DNA from: an uncultured Eubacteriales bacterium
GTDB lineage: Bacteria; Bacillota; Clostridia; TANB77; CAG-508
Direction of reading: 5' to 3'
DNA: 6,037 nucleotides
Assembly: GCA_902488785.1 (NCBI GenBank)
Contig: CABTXJ010000047.1
Coordinates: 1-6,037 of the forward strand
Made by a program: the position numbers and the translations under genes. Under the pieces are notes generated by a model that ran no database searches, had not been told where the DNA came from, and worked only from the letters and a program-made list of their open reading frames with translations. Shown one piece after another: positions 1 through 6,037 of this stretch (within the stretch, counting starts at the first letter, position 1; each line of letters starts with the position of its first letter).

Positions 1-2
1 AT

Positions 3-125
3 ATAGCACTACAAGAAGAAAAAGAAAAAGAATTGGAAATAGGAAAAGAGGAAAGGGAAAACATTAGTATATGGAAGAAAAAGAAAATTGCAATTGGAAA
101 TTTGAAGATATATATGAAAAATTAG
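3..125 (+). CDS. Possible 3' end of an upstream gene (partial, weak)
   Basis: A reading frame is open from the window edge to a TAG at 123-125 and overlaps the start of the oligoendopeptidase gene by 55 bases in another frame. It would encode about 40 residues, rich in Lys and Glu at first (LQEEKEKELEIGKEE) and ending in a basic stretch. This could be the charged, helical tail of an upstream protein. The other two forward frames carry stops within the first 70 bases, so if an upstream + strand gene reaches the window, this is the only frame it can use. Such a long overlap is unusual, and purine-rich DNA readily gives open Lys/Glu frames by chance. No function can be assigned. Confidence 0.25.
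   Translation: MALQEEKEKELEIGKEERENISIWKKKKIAIGNLKIYMKN
47..57 (+). promoter_or_regulatory. Candidate ribosome binding site of pepF, unusually distant
   Basis: The purine run AGAGGAAAGGG is the only Shine-Dalgarno-like sequence before the ATG at 71. It ends 13 bases before the start codon, longer than the usual 5-9. The frame has a TAG at 65-67, so no earlier start is possible. Translation may be modest, or coupled to an upstream gene if the overlapping frame is real. Confidence 0.35.
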
Positions 126-1858
126 ATGAAGATTGTAGAAAAGAATTAGAAGAAGCAAAAAAAATAGGAAAAGAAATAGTAGACCTAAAAGGAAAACTAA
201 ATAATTATGATGATATATTAAAATGTCTAAAGCTTGAAACTAATTTAGCCAAAATATCTGAAAAAGCAGGAGCATATACATATCTTAAATATTCACAAAA
301 TATGAAAGATATTGAAACAGAAAAGCTTTCTATTACTGTAGGAAATACTTTTTCAAATATAGAAAAGGAACTATCTTTTGTAACATCTGAGATATTAGAA
401 AATGATGATGAATTTTTAGAAAAGATGTTAGATGATGAAAGATTTTCTAAATACAAAACATCTCTTGAAAGATTATTTAAAGAAAAGAAACATATACTTT
501 CTAAAAAGGAAGAAAAGATCCTTACTGCAATAGGATCTAAAATATCATATTCTGGTATATATGATATCCTTACAAATCTAGAAATGAACTATGGTGAAAT
601 AGAAGATTCAAAAGGTGAAAAACACACACTTACTGATGCAATGTATTCAAAATACTTAGCAAGTGAAGATAGAACTTTAAGAAAAAATGCCTATGAAAGA
701 TTATATGAAAAATACATGCTACATAACCAAAGTATAACAGAGATGTACATATCACATTTAGAGGTTATAAAAGAGGAGCTAAAACTTAGAAACTATAATT
801 CACTTTTGGAATCATCTTCTCTTTCAAATGGTGTATCAGAAGATGTATATAATATATTATTATCTGCAGTTAATGAAATGATGGAAGTAAATCATAGGGC
901 ACTTGCAATTAAAAGAAAGATGTGTAATTTTGCAAAAGGTGATTACCATTTTTATGATATATACTATAATCCATTAGAAGATAATTTGGATATATCATTT
1001 GAAGAGGGAAAGAAAATGGTATTAGAGGCATTATCTGTTTTAGGTGATGATTATATTAAAGTATTAGAAAAAGCATTTTCAAATAACTGGGTAGATGTAT
1101 ATCCTAAAGAAGGAAAAGAAAATGGTGCATATAGTTTAGGAATATATGATGTGCACCCATATGTAATGCTTAATCATACTGGATCATTAGACGATGTTTC
1201 AACAATAGCACATGAGATGGGACATGCAATGCATTCATACCTATCATCTAAAGAACAGGATTTTGAAACACCAGATTACACAATAATGGTTGCAGAAGTT
1301 GCATCAACAGTAAACGAAATGCTTTTTGCAGAATATAATATTTCAAAAGAAGACGATAAGAAGAAAAAAGCAAAACTATTATTTGATTTAATAGATAGGA
1401 TTAGAGCAACATTATTTAGACAAACAATGTTTGCAGAATTTGAAAAATATGCAAATGAAGCAATATGGGATGAAAAGGAAATAACAAGAGATGACTTAAA
1501 TGCATATTATAGCGATTTAATTAAAAAATATTTTAAAGATGAAGTAGTTGAATCAAATGAAATAATGTATGAATGGTCTAGAATCCCACACTTCTACAGG
1601 CCATACTATGTATATAAGTATGCAACAGGAATATCATCTGCAATATATATAGCAAAACATATATTAGAAGATGGAAAAAACAATGAAAGAGAATATATTG
1701 AAAAATATTTAGATATGCTAAAAAGTGGTGGATCAAAATTATCACAAGATACTTTGAAAATAGCAGATGTTGATTTGGAAGATAAGAATGTATACAAAGA
1801 GGCTATTAATTATATGAATGACAAGATAACAGAGCTTGAAGGATTAATTGAAGAGTAA
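71..1858 (+). CDS. pepF: Oligoendopeptidase F, zinc metallopeptidase of family M3B
   Basis: The 595-residue protein has the normal length for PepF, a cytosolic enzyme that cuts oligopeptides of moderate length and helps recycle peptides. The N-terminus (NWKFEDIY) matches the W-x-x-x-D-I/L-Y opening typical of the family. A helical oligopeptidase F N-terminal domain fills roughly the first 190 residues, and the M3 catalytic domain the rest. The zinc site is intact: HEMGH at residues 381-385 gives His381 and His385 as ligands and Glu382 as catalytic base, and Glu409 in AEVAST is the expected third ligand. The family's C-terminal substrate-binding stretch appears as HFYRPYYVYKYATG at 507-520. 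There is no signal peptide or membrane segment, which agrees with a cytosolic location. The ATG at 71 is the earliest possible start because of the in-frame TAG at 65-67, and it yields the full family N-terminus. The family assignment is very secure; the exact substrate range cannot be read from sequence. Confidence 0.96.
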   Translation: MEEKENCNWKFEDIYEKLDEDCRKELEEAKKIGKEIVDLKGKLNNYDDILKCLKLETNLAKISEKAGAYTYLKYSQNMKDIETEKLSITVGNTFSNIEKELSFVTSEILENDDEFLEKMLDDERFSKYKTSLERLFKEKKHILSKKEEKILTAIGSKISYSGIYDILTNLEMNYGEIEDSKGEKHTLTDAMYSKYLASEDRTLRKNAYERLYEKYMLHNQSITEMYISHLEVIKEELKLRNYNSLLESSSLSNGVSEDVYNILLSAVNEMMEVNHRALAIKRKMCNFAKGDYHFYDIYYNPLEDNLDISFEEGKKMVLEALSVLGDDYIKVLEKAFSNNWVDVYPKEGKENGAYSLGIYDVHPYVMLNHTGSLDDVSTIAHEMGHAMHSYLSSKEQDFETPDYTIMVAEVASTVNEMLFAEYNISKEDDKKKKAKLLFDLIDRIRATLFRQTMFAEFEKYANEAIWDEKEITRDDLNAYYSDLIKKYFKDEVVESNEIMYEWSRIPHFYRPYYVYKYATGISSAIYIAKHILEDGKNNEREYIEKYLDMLKSGGSKLSQDTLKIADVDLEDKNVYKEAINYMNDKITELEGLIEE

Positions 1859-1883
1859 TTATATATTAGGAAATATTTAAAAA

Positions 1884-1902
1884 AGTCTATTAAATATAGA
1901 CT
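1884..1902. repeat. Small perfect inverted repeat after pepF (possible weak terminator)
   Basis: AGTCTAT and ATAGACT form a perfect 7-bp stem around a TAAAT loop, 25 bases after the pepF stop. On the + strand it is preceded by a run of A and is not followed by a T run, so it is a poor intrinsic terminator for pepF. Read on the - strand, the stem is followed by a run of T, the right order for a terminator, although no - strand gene is seen here. The stem has only two GC pairs, so it may be a minor processing or termination element, or chance. Confidence 0.3.
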
Positions 1903-1960
1903 ATGCAAAATTTAATATATATAATATTATTTGTAAAATATAATATAGTACAATAATAAA

Positions 1961-1990
1961 TTGAAGATTATGTTAGACAAAAAATATAAG
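1961..1990 (+). promoter_or_regulatory. Candidate sigma-A type promoter of enolase
   Basis: TTGAAG (1961-1966) and TATAAG (1985-1990) match the -35 and -10 consensus at four and five of six positions, with an 18-base spacer. Transcription would start near 1997, just ahead of the strong ribosome binding site at 2003-2009, leaving a short leader. The surrounding DNA is extremely AT-rich, so other near matches exist, including a perfect TATAAT at 1939-1944 that lacks a good -35. Confidence 0.45.
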
Positions 1991-2013
1991 TAATAACATT
2001 TTAAGGGGGAAAT

Positions 2014-3333
2014 ATGAAAGATTATTATATTGAAAAAGTACATGCAAGGGAGATACTAGACTCTAGAGGAAACCCAACAGTTATGGTAGAGGCATATGTA
2101 AATGATGCAAAAGGAGTTGCAAAAGTACCATCTGGAGCATCAACTGGTAAGTACGAAGCAGTAGAACTAAGAGATGGAGATGAAAAAAGATATTTAGGTA
2201 AAGGAACACTAAAGGCAGTAGAAAATGTTAATACAGATATTAATGAGGTTATATCTTCAGATTCTGAAGATGATGTTACTGTATTATATAATTCAATTGC
2301 AGAAATTGACTATGATATGATAGATAGCGATGGAACAGAAAACAAAAGTAAGTTTGGAGCTAATGCAATACTTGGAACATCAATTGCAGTTGCAAATGCT
2401 ATGGCAAATGACAATATGCAAGAATTATATCAATTCTTAGGTGGAGAAGCTGCAAATACACTACCTGTACCTATGATGAATATATTAAATGGTGGAGCGC
2501 ATGCTGGAAATACAGTAGACGTACAAGAGTTTATGATAATGCCAGTAGGTTTTAAAACATTTAAAGAAGCATTAAGAGCAGGTGTTGAAGTATATCATAA
2601 TTTAGGTATGATACTTAAAGAAAGAGGATTATCTACAGCAGTAGGAGATGAAGGTGGATTTGCACCAGATCTAAATACTGTAGAAGAAGTATTAGATACA
2701 ATGGTAGAAGCAATCAAAAAAGCAGGATACAAACTAAGAGAAGAATTTGTATTTGCAATAGACGCAGCTGCAAGTGAATGGAAAAAAGATGGAAGCGAAA
2801 AATATCATTTACCAAAATCAGGTAAAGAATATACAACAGATGAATTAATAGACAGATGGGAAGAACTAATTACTAAATACCCAATAATTTCATTAGAAGA
2901 TGGATTAGATGAAGAAGACTTTGAAGGCTGGAAAAAATTAAATGAAAGACTTGGTGATAAGCTTCAATTAGTAGGAGATGACCTATTAGTTACAAATACA
3001 AAAAGACTTAAAAAAGCAATTGAAGAAAAATCATGCAATTCTATACTAATAAAATTAAATCAAATTGGAACAATTACTGAAACAATAAACGCTGTAGAAA
3101 TGGCAAAAGATGCAGGAATGACAGCAATAATTTCACATAGATCTGGTGAAACAGACGATACTACAATTGCAGATTTAGCAGTAGCACTAAATGCAGGACA
3201 AATTAAAACAGGTGCACCATGTAGGATTGATAGAGTAGCAAAATATAATAGACTACTTGAAATAGAAGAAATCCTAGGTGCTAAAGCAAAATATGCTGGA
3301 AAAAAAGCATTTAAAATTAACTGGAAATTTTAA
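2014..3333 (+). CDS. eno: Enolase (phosphopyruvate hydratase)
   Basis: Enolase interconverts 2-phosphoglycerate and phosphoenolpyruvate in glycolysis and gluconeogenesis, in the cytosol and with magnesium. The 439-residue product is close to the usual bacterial length of about 430. The N-terminal domain carries SGASTGKYEAVELRDGD, with the mobile loop that closes over the active site. The barrel domain follows, with GANAILGTSIAVANA and the signature segments LIKLNQIGT and SHRSGETDD. Catalytic residues are all present: Glu213 in GDEGG as acid, Lys347 in LIKLNQ as base, His375, Arg376 and Ser377 in SHRSGE, and Lys398 in GQIKTG. Magnesium ligands are Asp250, Glu295 in SLEDG, and an Asp of the VGDD pair at 322-323. 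The start is set by the strong ribosome binding site AAGGGGG at 2003-2009, five bases before the ATG, and by alignment of the N-terminus with the family. An intrinsic terminator follows directly, so the gene is probably transcribed alone. Nothing in the sequence looks unusual. Confidence 0.98.
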   Translation: MKDYYIEKVHAREILDSRGNPTVMVEAYVNDAKGVAKVPSGASTGKYEAVELRDGDEKRYLGKGTLKAVENVNTDINEVISSDSEDDVTVLYNSIAEIDYDMIDSDGTENKSKFGANAILGTSIAVANAMANDNMQELYQFLGGEAANTLPVPMMNILNGGAHAGNTVDVQEFMIMPVGFKTFKEALRAGVEVYHNLGMILKERGLSTAVGDEGGFAPDLNTVEEVLDTMVEAIKKAGYKLREEFVFAIDAAASEWKKDGSEKYHLPKSGKEYTTDELIDRWEELITKYPIISLEDGLDEEDFEGWKKLNERLGDKLQLVGDDLLVTNTKRLKKAIEEKSCNSILIKLNQIGTITETINAVEMAKDAGMTAIISHRSGETDDTTIADLAVALNAGQIKTGAPCRIDRVAKYNRLLEIEEILGAKAKYAGKKAFKINWKF

Positions 3334-3354
3334 TATATATATTAAAAAAAGTCA

Positions 3355-3392
3355 AAGAAACAAGGGTAAAAATATACTCCTTGTTTTTTATT
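3355..3392 (+). terminator. Intrinsic terminator of enolase
   Basis: AAACAAGGG (3358-3366) pairs with TCCTTGTTT (3378-3386), with one G-T wobble next to an 11-base AT-rich loop. A run of T begins in the 3' arm at 3384 and continues with further T-rich tracts to about 3420. It begins about 20 bases after the enolase stop. Because the 5' side is A-rich, the base of the stem can extend by pairing with the T run. This separates enolase from the surface protein gene. Confidence 0.8.
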
Positions 3393-3474
3393 TTCTATTT
3401 GTTTTTTATTTGATTATTTATTTATTTGCTTATTATCATTTACATATTATTATTTACAAATATATAAAAAATTT

Positions 3475-3511
3475 AACAATGCTATTAATATCTTTTAATA
3501 TTAAAATTGTT
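3475..3511. repeat. AT-rich imperfect hairpin with a 14-base palindrome upstream of the surface protein gene
   Basis: AACAAT (3475-3480) can pair with ATTGTT (3506-3511), and inside that TTAATAT (3485-3491) with ATATTAA (3498-3504), leaving small bulges. The right half contains a perfect 14-base palindrome, TTTTAATATTAAAA (3493-3506). It lies in non-coding DNA 50-90 bases before the surface gene start and overlaps a possible -35 region. It could be an operator or only a result of the very high AT content. Apart from this, the terminator and the candidate promoter, I see nothing in the gap from 3334 to 3563. Confidence 0.3.
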
Positions 3512-3521
3512 ATTATATACT
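3493..3521 (+). promoter_or_regulatory. Weak candidate promoter of the surface protein gene
   Basis: TATACT (3516-3521) matches the -10 consensus at five of six positions. A poor -35, TTTTAA (3493-3498), lies 17 bases upstream inside the 14-base palindrome. Transcription would start near 3528, giving a leader of about 36 bases. The clear terminator after enolase implies that a promoter exists somewhere in this gap, but the AT content makes the exact position uncertain. Confidence 0.3.
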
Positions 3522-3563
3522 AATTTTAAGTTTAGATATATTTATGATGTAAAAGGATGTAAT

Positions 3564-6037
3564 ATGAATACAAATATATTAAAAAAGAAGAATAAGAATA
3601 AAATGGCAATTAAAAGCAATATAATAATAGATAATTTATGTAGAATAATTTTGCTAACTGTATGTGTAATAATGTTATCTGCAATAACAACAATTGCCCT
3701 TACTAAAGATACAAAAGAAGCAGTTCTTTCTACATATAATTTTCCTGGAGGGCAAGAATCAACTAATGCCTTTAATAGATATGGTATGACAGAATTTCAA
3801 AAAAATTATGATACAAATTCATACTATGGATACATAACAGAAGGAAAAATGATAGCTAGAAAAATATATGATTCAGCTGCAAAAGGTGTAAATTCTATGT
3901 TTTGCTTTGAAAATTCATTAGAATTTCCAACAGGATCAGGACAAAGATATATAAACAAAGGTGAACTTTTAAATCTATCAAGCATCAATACAAAAAGTGG
4001 ACAAAAAAGCATAACAAGTGCACAAAAATCAAAAATGTATTGGCTTGCAGATAATATGTATTTAAAAGAAGAAACAAACCAAAATATGAAAGTATATAGC
4101 AAGGATAAGATCTTTGAAGGAGCATATAGGAAAGTTAATCAATATAGTGAAACAGATGCATTAGATCCAGTTCATTTTAAAACAGGAATGAGAAGATACT
4201 ATGTAAATGTGACAGATGATGATTTAGCAGTAATAGAACAATGGATAATATGGTATATAATGAGTGGTGATGATTCATTTGATGGAGCAGGTGCAAATAT
4301 GATAAAAACACAAGGACAAGGAAGCACTGAGCCAACACAAGAAAGGAAAATGGCTAGAAAAGAAATTTATCAATACTTAAGATATATGGTAAATCAAAAT
4401 AGCTCATACTCACCACAAACAGGAAGCATATCAAAAGATCATAAGTTTTTAGAAGGACCAACATCATTAGATGTTTTAAATGTAGGTTATGTTATAAAGG
4501 GATTAGAATTTAAAGTACCACAAAATGCTAAAAATAATATAGAAGATGTAAGATTATATTATTTAACAGATGATGGAAGAAAATCTACAACTGAAATAAA
4601 ACAATTAGATTATGTATTATCAAGAAATGGAAGAGCACTTACAGGAACTTTAAAAGATCAATTTAATAGTGGAGCTTTTGATCTTAAATTAAGAAAAGCA
4701 TTACCAGATGGTTTTTCAGGAATATATTTCCAAATACAATATAAGAATGCAAGTAGAAATGTTACAGTATTTACACCAAAAAATACAGCAGATCAAAGAA
4801 TATATCAGCCAGTAGTTGAAATAGAAAGAAATATAGTACCAACTACTGCAGGTTATGGATTAAGAATAAAACAAAAACCAAAAGAATATGATTTGGCACT
4901 TAGAAAATATATTGAATCAATAGATGGAGTACAACCTACAATTTCAAGAATACCAAGAATTGACGCAACAAATTTAAAAAATGATATAAATCCAAATGGA
5001 ACAAAAACCACAGCAGAATATATGCATCCTAAAAATCCATTATATGTAAAAAAAGGATCAAGCATTATTTATGCAATGAGAGTATATAATGAAGTAACAG
5101 AAGAACAAGTTGTAAACAAGATTGAAGATAAGTTACCACAAGGATTAAAATTAAAAACAAATAGTACAATAAATAATACATATGGATGGAAACAAGATGG
5201 ACCAGGTAAAATATCTACTGAATATACTAAAAATAAAATAATACCAGGTGCTAAAATATCAGGGACTACAATAACATTAAGTGCAATACAAGTTAAAGTA
5301 GAATTAGAAGTAGAAGATACAGCACCGGAAAATACTATACTTACAAATATAGCAGATATTGTAACACAAGAGCCAAAAGGAGATAGAGATTCTACACCAG
5401 GCAATACATATGTAAATCCAATGTCAGCATACAAGGGAAATACACAAAATAAAGATGACTTATCAGATAAAAATTATCATTATAAAGGATATGAAGATGA
5501 TGATGACTTTGAAAAGGTTATATTAAAACCAGAGCCACCAAAATATTTTGACCTATCACTTAGAAAATTTATTACAAATATATCAAATTCAAAAGGAAAA
5601 AATGAAGACCATAAGGATAGAGAGCCAAAAGTTGATGTAACAGCATTAAAAAATGGAACAAAGACTACTGCAACATATACACATCCTAAAAATGTAGTAT
5701 CACTAGATCATGGAGATAGGGTAGAATATACAATTAGAGTATATAATGAAGGTGATATAGATGGATATGCAGAAGAAGTATCAGACGATATCCCAGATGG
5801 ATTAGTTTTCTTACCAGAAGATAGTATAAATAAAAAGTACAAATGGAAAGTAGTAAATGGAAAGATAACAACAGACTATTTATCAAGAACAAATAATAAA
5901 GATAATATTCTTAAGGCATTTGATAAGACAAATGGTAAAGAATTAGCATATAAGGACTTAAAGGTAGCCTTTAAGGTAGACGAAAATTATGATGAAGCAA
6001 AAGGAAAAATAGTAAATATTGCACAAATAACAAAAGA
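3564..6037 (+). CDS. Large secreted surface protein, probable thioester-domain adhesin with repeat stalk (3' end outside window)
   Basis: The frame is open for 824 codons and leaves the window without a stop. The start ATG has a good ribosome binding site, AAAAGGA at 3551-3557, six bases upstream; a second Met at residue 14 is less well placed. Residues 1-27 are basic, and 28-46 form a hydrophobic segment (IILLTVCVIMLSAITTIAL), a signal peptide possibly cut after Ala45, or an uncleaved anchor. Residues about 55-270 resemble a Cys-Gln thioester domain: Cys114 sits in MFCFE and Gln226 in EQWIIW, close to the family pattern Q-x-A-I-W. Cys114 is the only cysteine after the signal segment. Residues about 300-425 look like a beta domain of unknown family. 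Two tandem repeats follow, from residue 440 and from residue 660, with DUF11 / isopeptide-fimbrial features such as GDRVEYTIRVYNEG and DDIPDGLVFLPE. An acidic stretch (EDDDDFE, 644-650) and a proline-rich KPEPPK join the repeats. I infer a wall- or membrane-attached adhesin. The anchor, expected at the C-terminus, is not visible. The thioester is a motif-based prediction; the surface location is much surer. Confidence 0.85.
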   Translation, partial: MNTNILKKKNKNKMAIKSNIIIDNLCRIILLTVCVIMLSAITTIALTKDTKEAVLSTYNFPGGQESTNAFNRYGMTEFQKNYDTNSYYGYITEGKMIARKIYDSAAKGVNSMFCFENSLEFPTGSGQRYINKGELLNLSSINTKSGQKSITSAQKSKMYWLADNMYLKEETNQNMKVYSKDKIFEGAYRKVNQYSETDALDPVHFKTGMRRYYVNVTDDDLAVIEQWIIWYIMSGDDSFDGAGANMIKTQGQGSTEPTQERKMARKEIYQYLRYMVNQNSSYSPQTGSISKDHKFLEGPTSLDVLNVGYVIKGLEFKVPQNAKNNIEDVRLYYLTDDGRKSTTEIKQLDYVLSRNGRALTGTLKDQFNSGAFDLKLRKALPDGFSGIYFQIQYKNASRNVTVFTPKNTADQRIYQPVVEIERNIVPTTAGYGLRIKQKPKEYDLALRKYIESIDGVQPTISRIPRIDATNLKNDINPNGTKTTAEYMHPKNPLYVKKGSSIIYAMRVYNEVTEEQVVNKIEDKLPQGLKLKTNSTINNTYGWKQDGPGKISTEYTKNKIIPGAKISGTTITLSAIQVKVELEVEDTAPENTILTNIADIVTQEPKGDRDSTPGNTYVNPMSAYKGNTQNKDDLSDKNYHYKGYEDDDDFEKVILKPEPPKYFDLSLRKFITNISNSKGKNEDHKDREPKVDVTALKNGTKTTATYTHPKNVVSLDHGDRVEYTIRVYNEGDIDGYAEEVSDDIPDGLVFLPEDSINKKYKWKVVNGKITTDYLSRTNNKDNILKAFDKTNGKELAYKDLKVAFKVDENYDEAKGKIVNIAQITK
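4881..5393 (+). repeat. Stalk repeat copy 1 (protein residues 440-610)
   Basis: This copy starts at EYDLALRKYI (441-450), continues with NGTKTTAEYMHPKN (478-491) and RVYNE (506-510), and ends with TNIADI (594-599) and GDRDS (606-610). Fimbrial domains with a Lys-Asn isopeptide bond have the Lys in the first strand, the Asn in the last, and an acidic residue between. Lys448, Asn595 and Glu510 would fit that layout, but this is inference. The middle is diverged from copy 2: the G-D-I-D-G-Y turn after RVYNE is replaced by VTEEQVV. The similarity is at protein level; the DNA of the two copies has diverged. Confidence 0.75.
5541..6037 (+). repeat. Stalk repeat copy 2 (protein residues 660-824, cut by window end)
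   Basis: This copy starts at YFDLSLRKFI (661-670), offset about 220 residues from copy 1. It has NGTKTTATYTHPKN (697-710), GDRVEYTIRVYNEGD and DDIPDGLVFLPEDS, and closes with VNIAQITK at the window edge. Lys668, Glu729 and Asn818 sit at positions equivalent to Lys448, Glu510 and Asn595 of copy 1. This copy is nearer to the DUF11-like consensus (G-D-x-V-x-Y-T-I-x-V-x-N-x-G followed by D-x-x-P-x-G-L). More copies probably follow outside the window. Confidence 0.75.

Noticed and set aside
205..456. An 83-codon - strand frame inside pepF
   Set aside because: Its Ser/Phe/Ile-rich product mirrors the Glu/Lys/Asn-rich coding strand of a complete, recognised enzyme gene.
1606..1797. A 63-codon - strand frame inside pepF
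   Set aside because: It is opposite the conserved C-terminal part of the peptidase, with no independent support.
1859..2013. Possible riboswitch or leader RNA upstream of eno
   Set aside because: The gap has only one small AT-rich hairpin, with no recognisable conserved riboswitch or T-box element, and the best promoter leaves a leader of under 20 bases.
2014..3333. Enolase next to an adhesin as a hint of a surface-associated plasminogen-binding role
   Set aside because: Surface enolase is reported in some bacteria, but nothing in this sequence shows export, and the terminator between the genes argues against a shared unit.
3278..3523. An 81-codon + strand frame overlapping the end of eno
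   Set aside because: It runs out of the enolase 3' end in another frame, through the terminator and AT-rich spacer. Its Ile/Tyr/Phe/Leu-rich product is what AT-rich DNA gives by chance, and no ribosome binding site fits.
3824..4102. A 92-codon - strand frame inside the surface protein gene
   Set aside because: It is opposite the thioester-like domain coding region; nothing supports it apart from its length.
4853..5065. A 70-codon - strand frame inside the surface protein gene
   Set aside because: It is a mirror of the start of repeat copy 1, where the + strand frame is clearly the coding one.
5069..5434. A 121-codon - strand frame inside the surface protein gene
   Set aside because: It lies opposite a well-supported repeat-coding frame, and its hydrophobic Val/Ser/Phe composition is the mirror of that gene's codons.
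1..6037. CRISPR arrays, tRNA or rRNA genes, insertion sequences
   Set aside because: I saw no regularly spaced direct repeats, no cloverleaf-like GC-rich segment and no transposase frame or terminal inverted repeats in the window.

Overview
This is an AT-rich window with three long genes, all on the + strand. The likely source is a low-GC Firmicute, probably an anaerobic gut member of the Clostridia. Supporting signs are the dominance of AGA and ATA codons, purine-rich ribosome binding sites, a hairpin-plus-T-run terminator, and the kinds of proteins encoded. Tryptophan is written TGG and I saw no in-frame TGA, so a Mycoplasma-type genetic code is unlikely. The genus cannot be read from the sequence.

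Layout. Bases 1-125 may hold the tail of an upstream gene overlapping the next start (weak call). Bases 71-1858 encode oligoendopeptidase F, a cytosolic zinc peptidase of family M3. Bases 1859-2013 are a non-coding gap with a small hairpin and a plausible promoter. Bases 2014-3333 encode enolase with all its catalytic residues, followed by a convincing intrinsic terminator near 3355-3392. Bases 3393-3563 are very AT-rich non-coding DNA with a palindrome and a possible promoter. From 3564 to the window end runs one open frame of at least 824 codons, with no stop in the window.

The first two genes are ordinary housekeeping genes. The third is the interesting one. It encodes a secreted surface protein with an N-terminal signal or anchor segment. 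Its next part has a Cys/Gln pair resembling the internal thioester of Gram-positive adhesin tip domains (Cys114 in MFCFE, Gln226 in EQWIIW), and Cys114 is the only cysteine after the signal segment. A further probable beta domain follows, then two tandem copies of a repeat of about 220 residues starting D-L-x-L-R-K. These repeats resemble DUF11 / isopeptide-forming fimbrial domains. I infer an adhesin with a chemically reactive tip on a repetitive stalk, cut off by the window edge before any cell-wall anchor could be seen.

The three genes do not look like one functional unit. The terminator after enolase and the separate leader before the surface gene suggest separate transcription.
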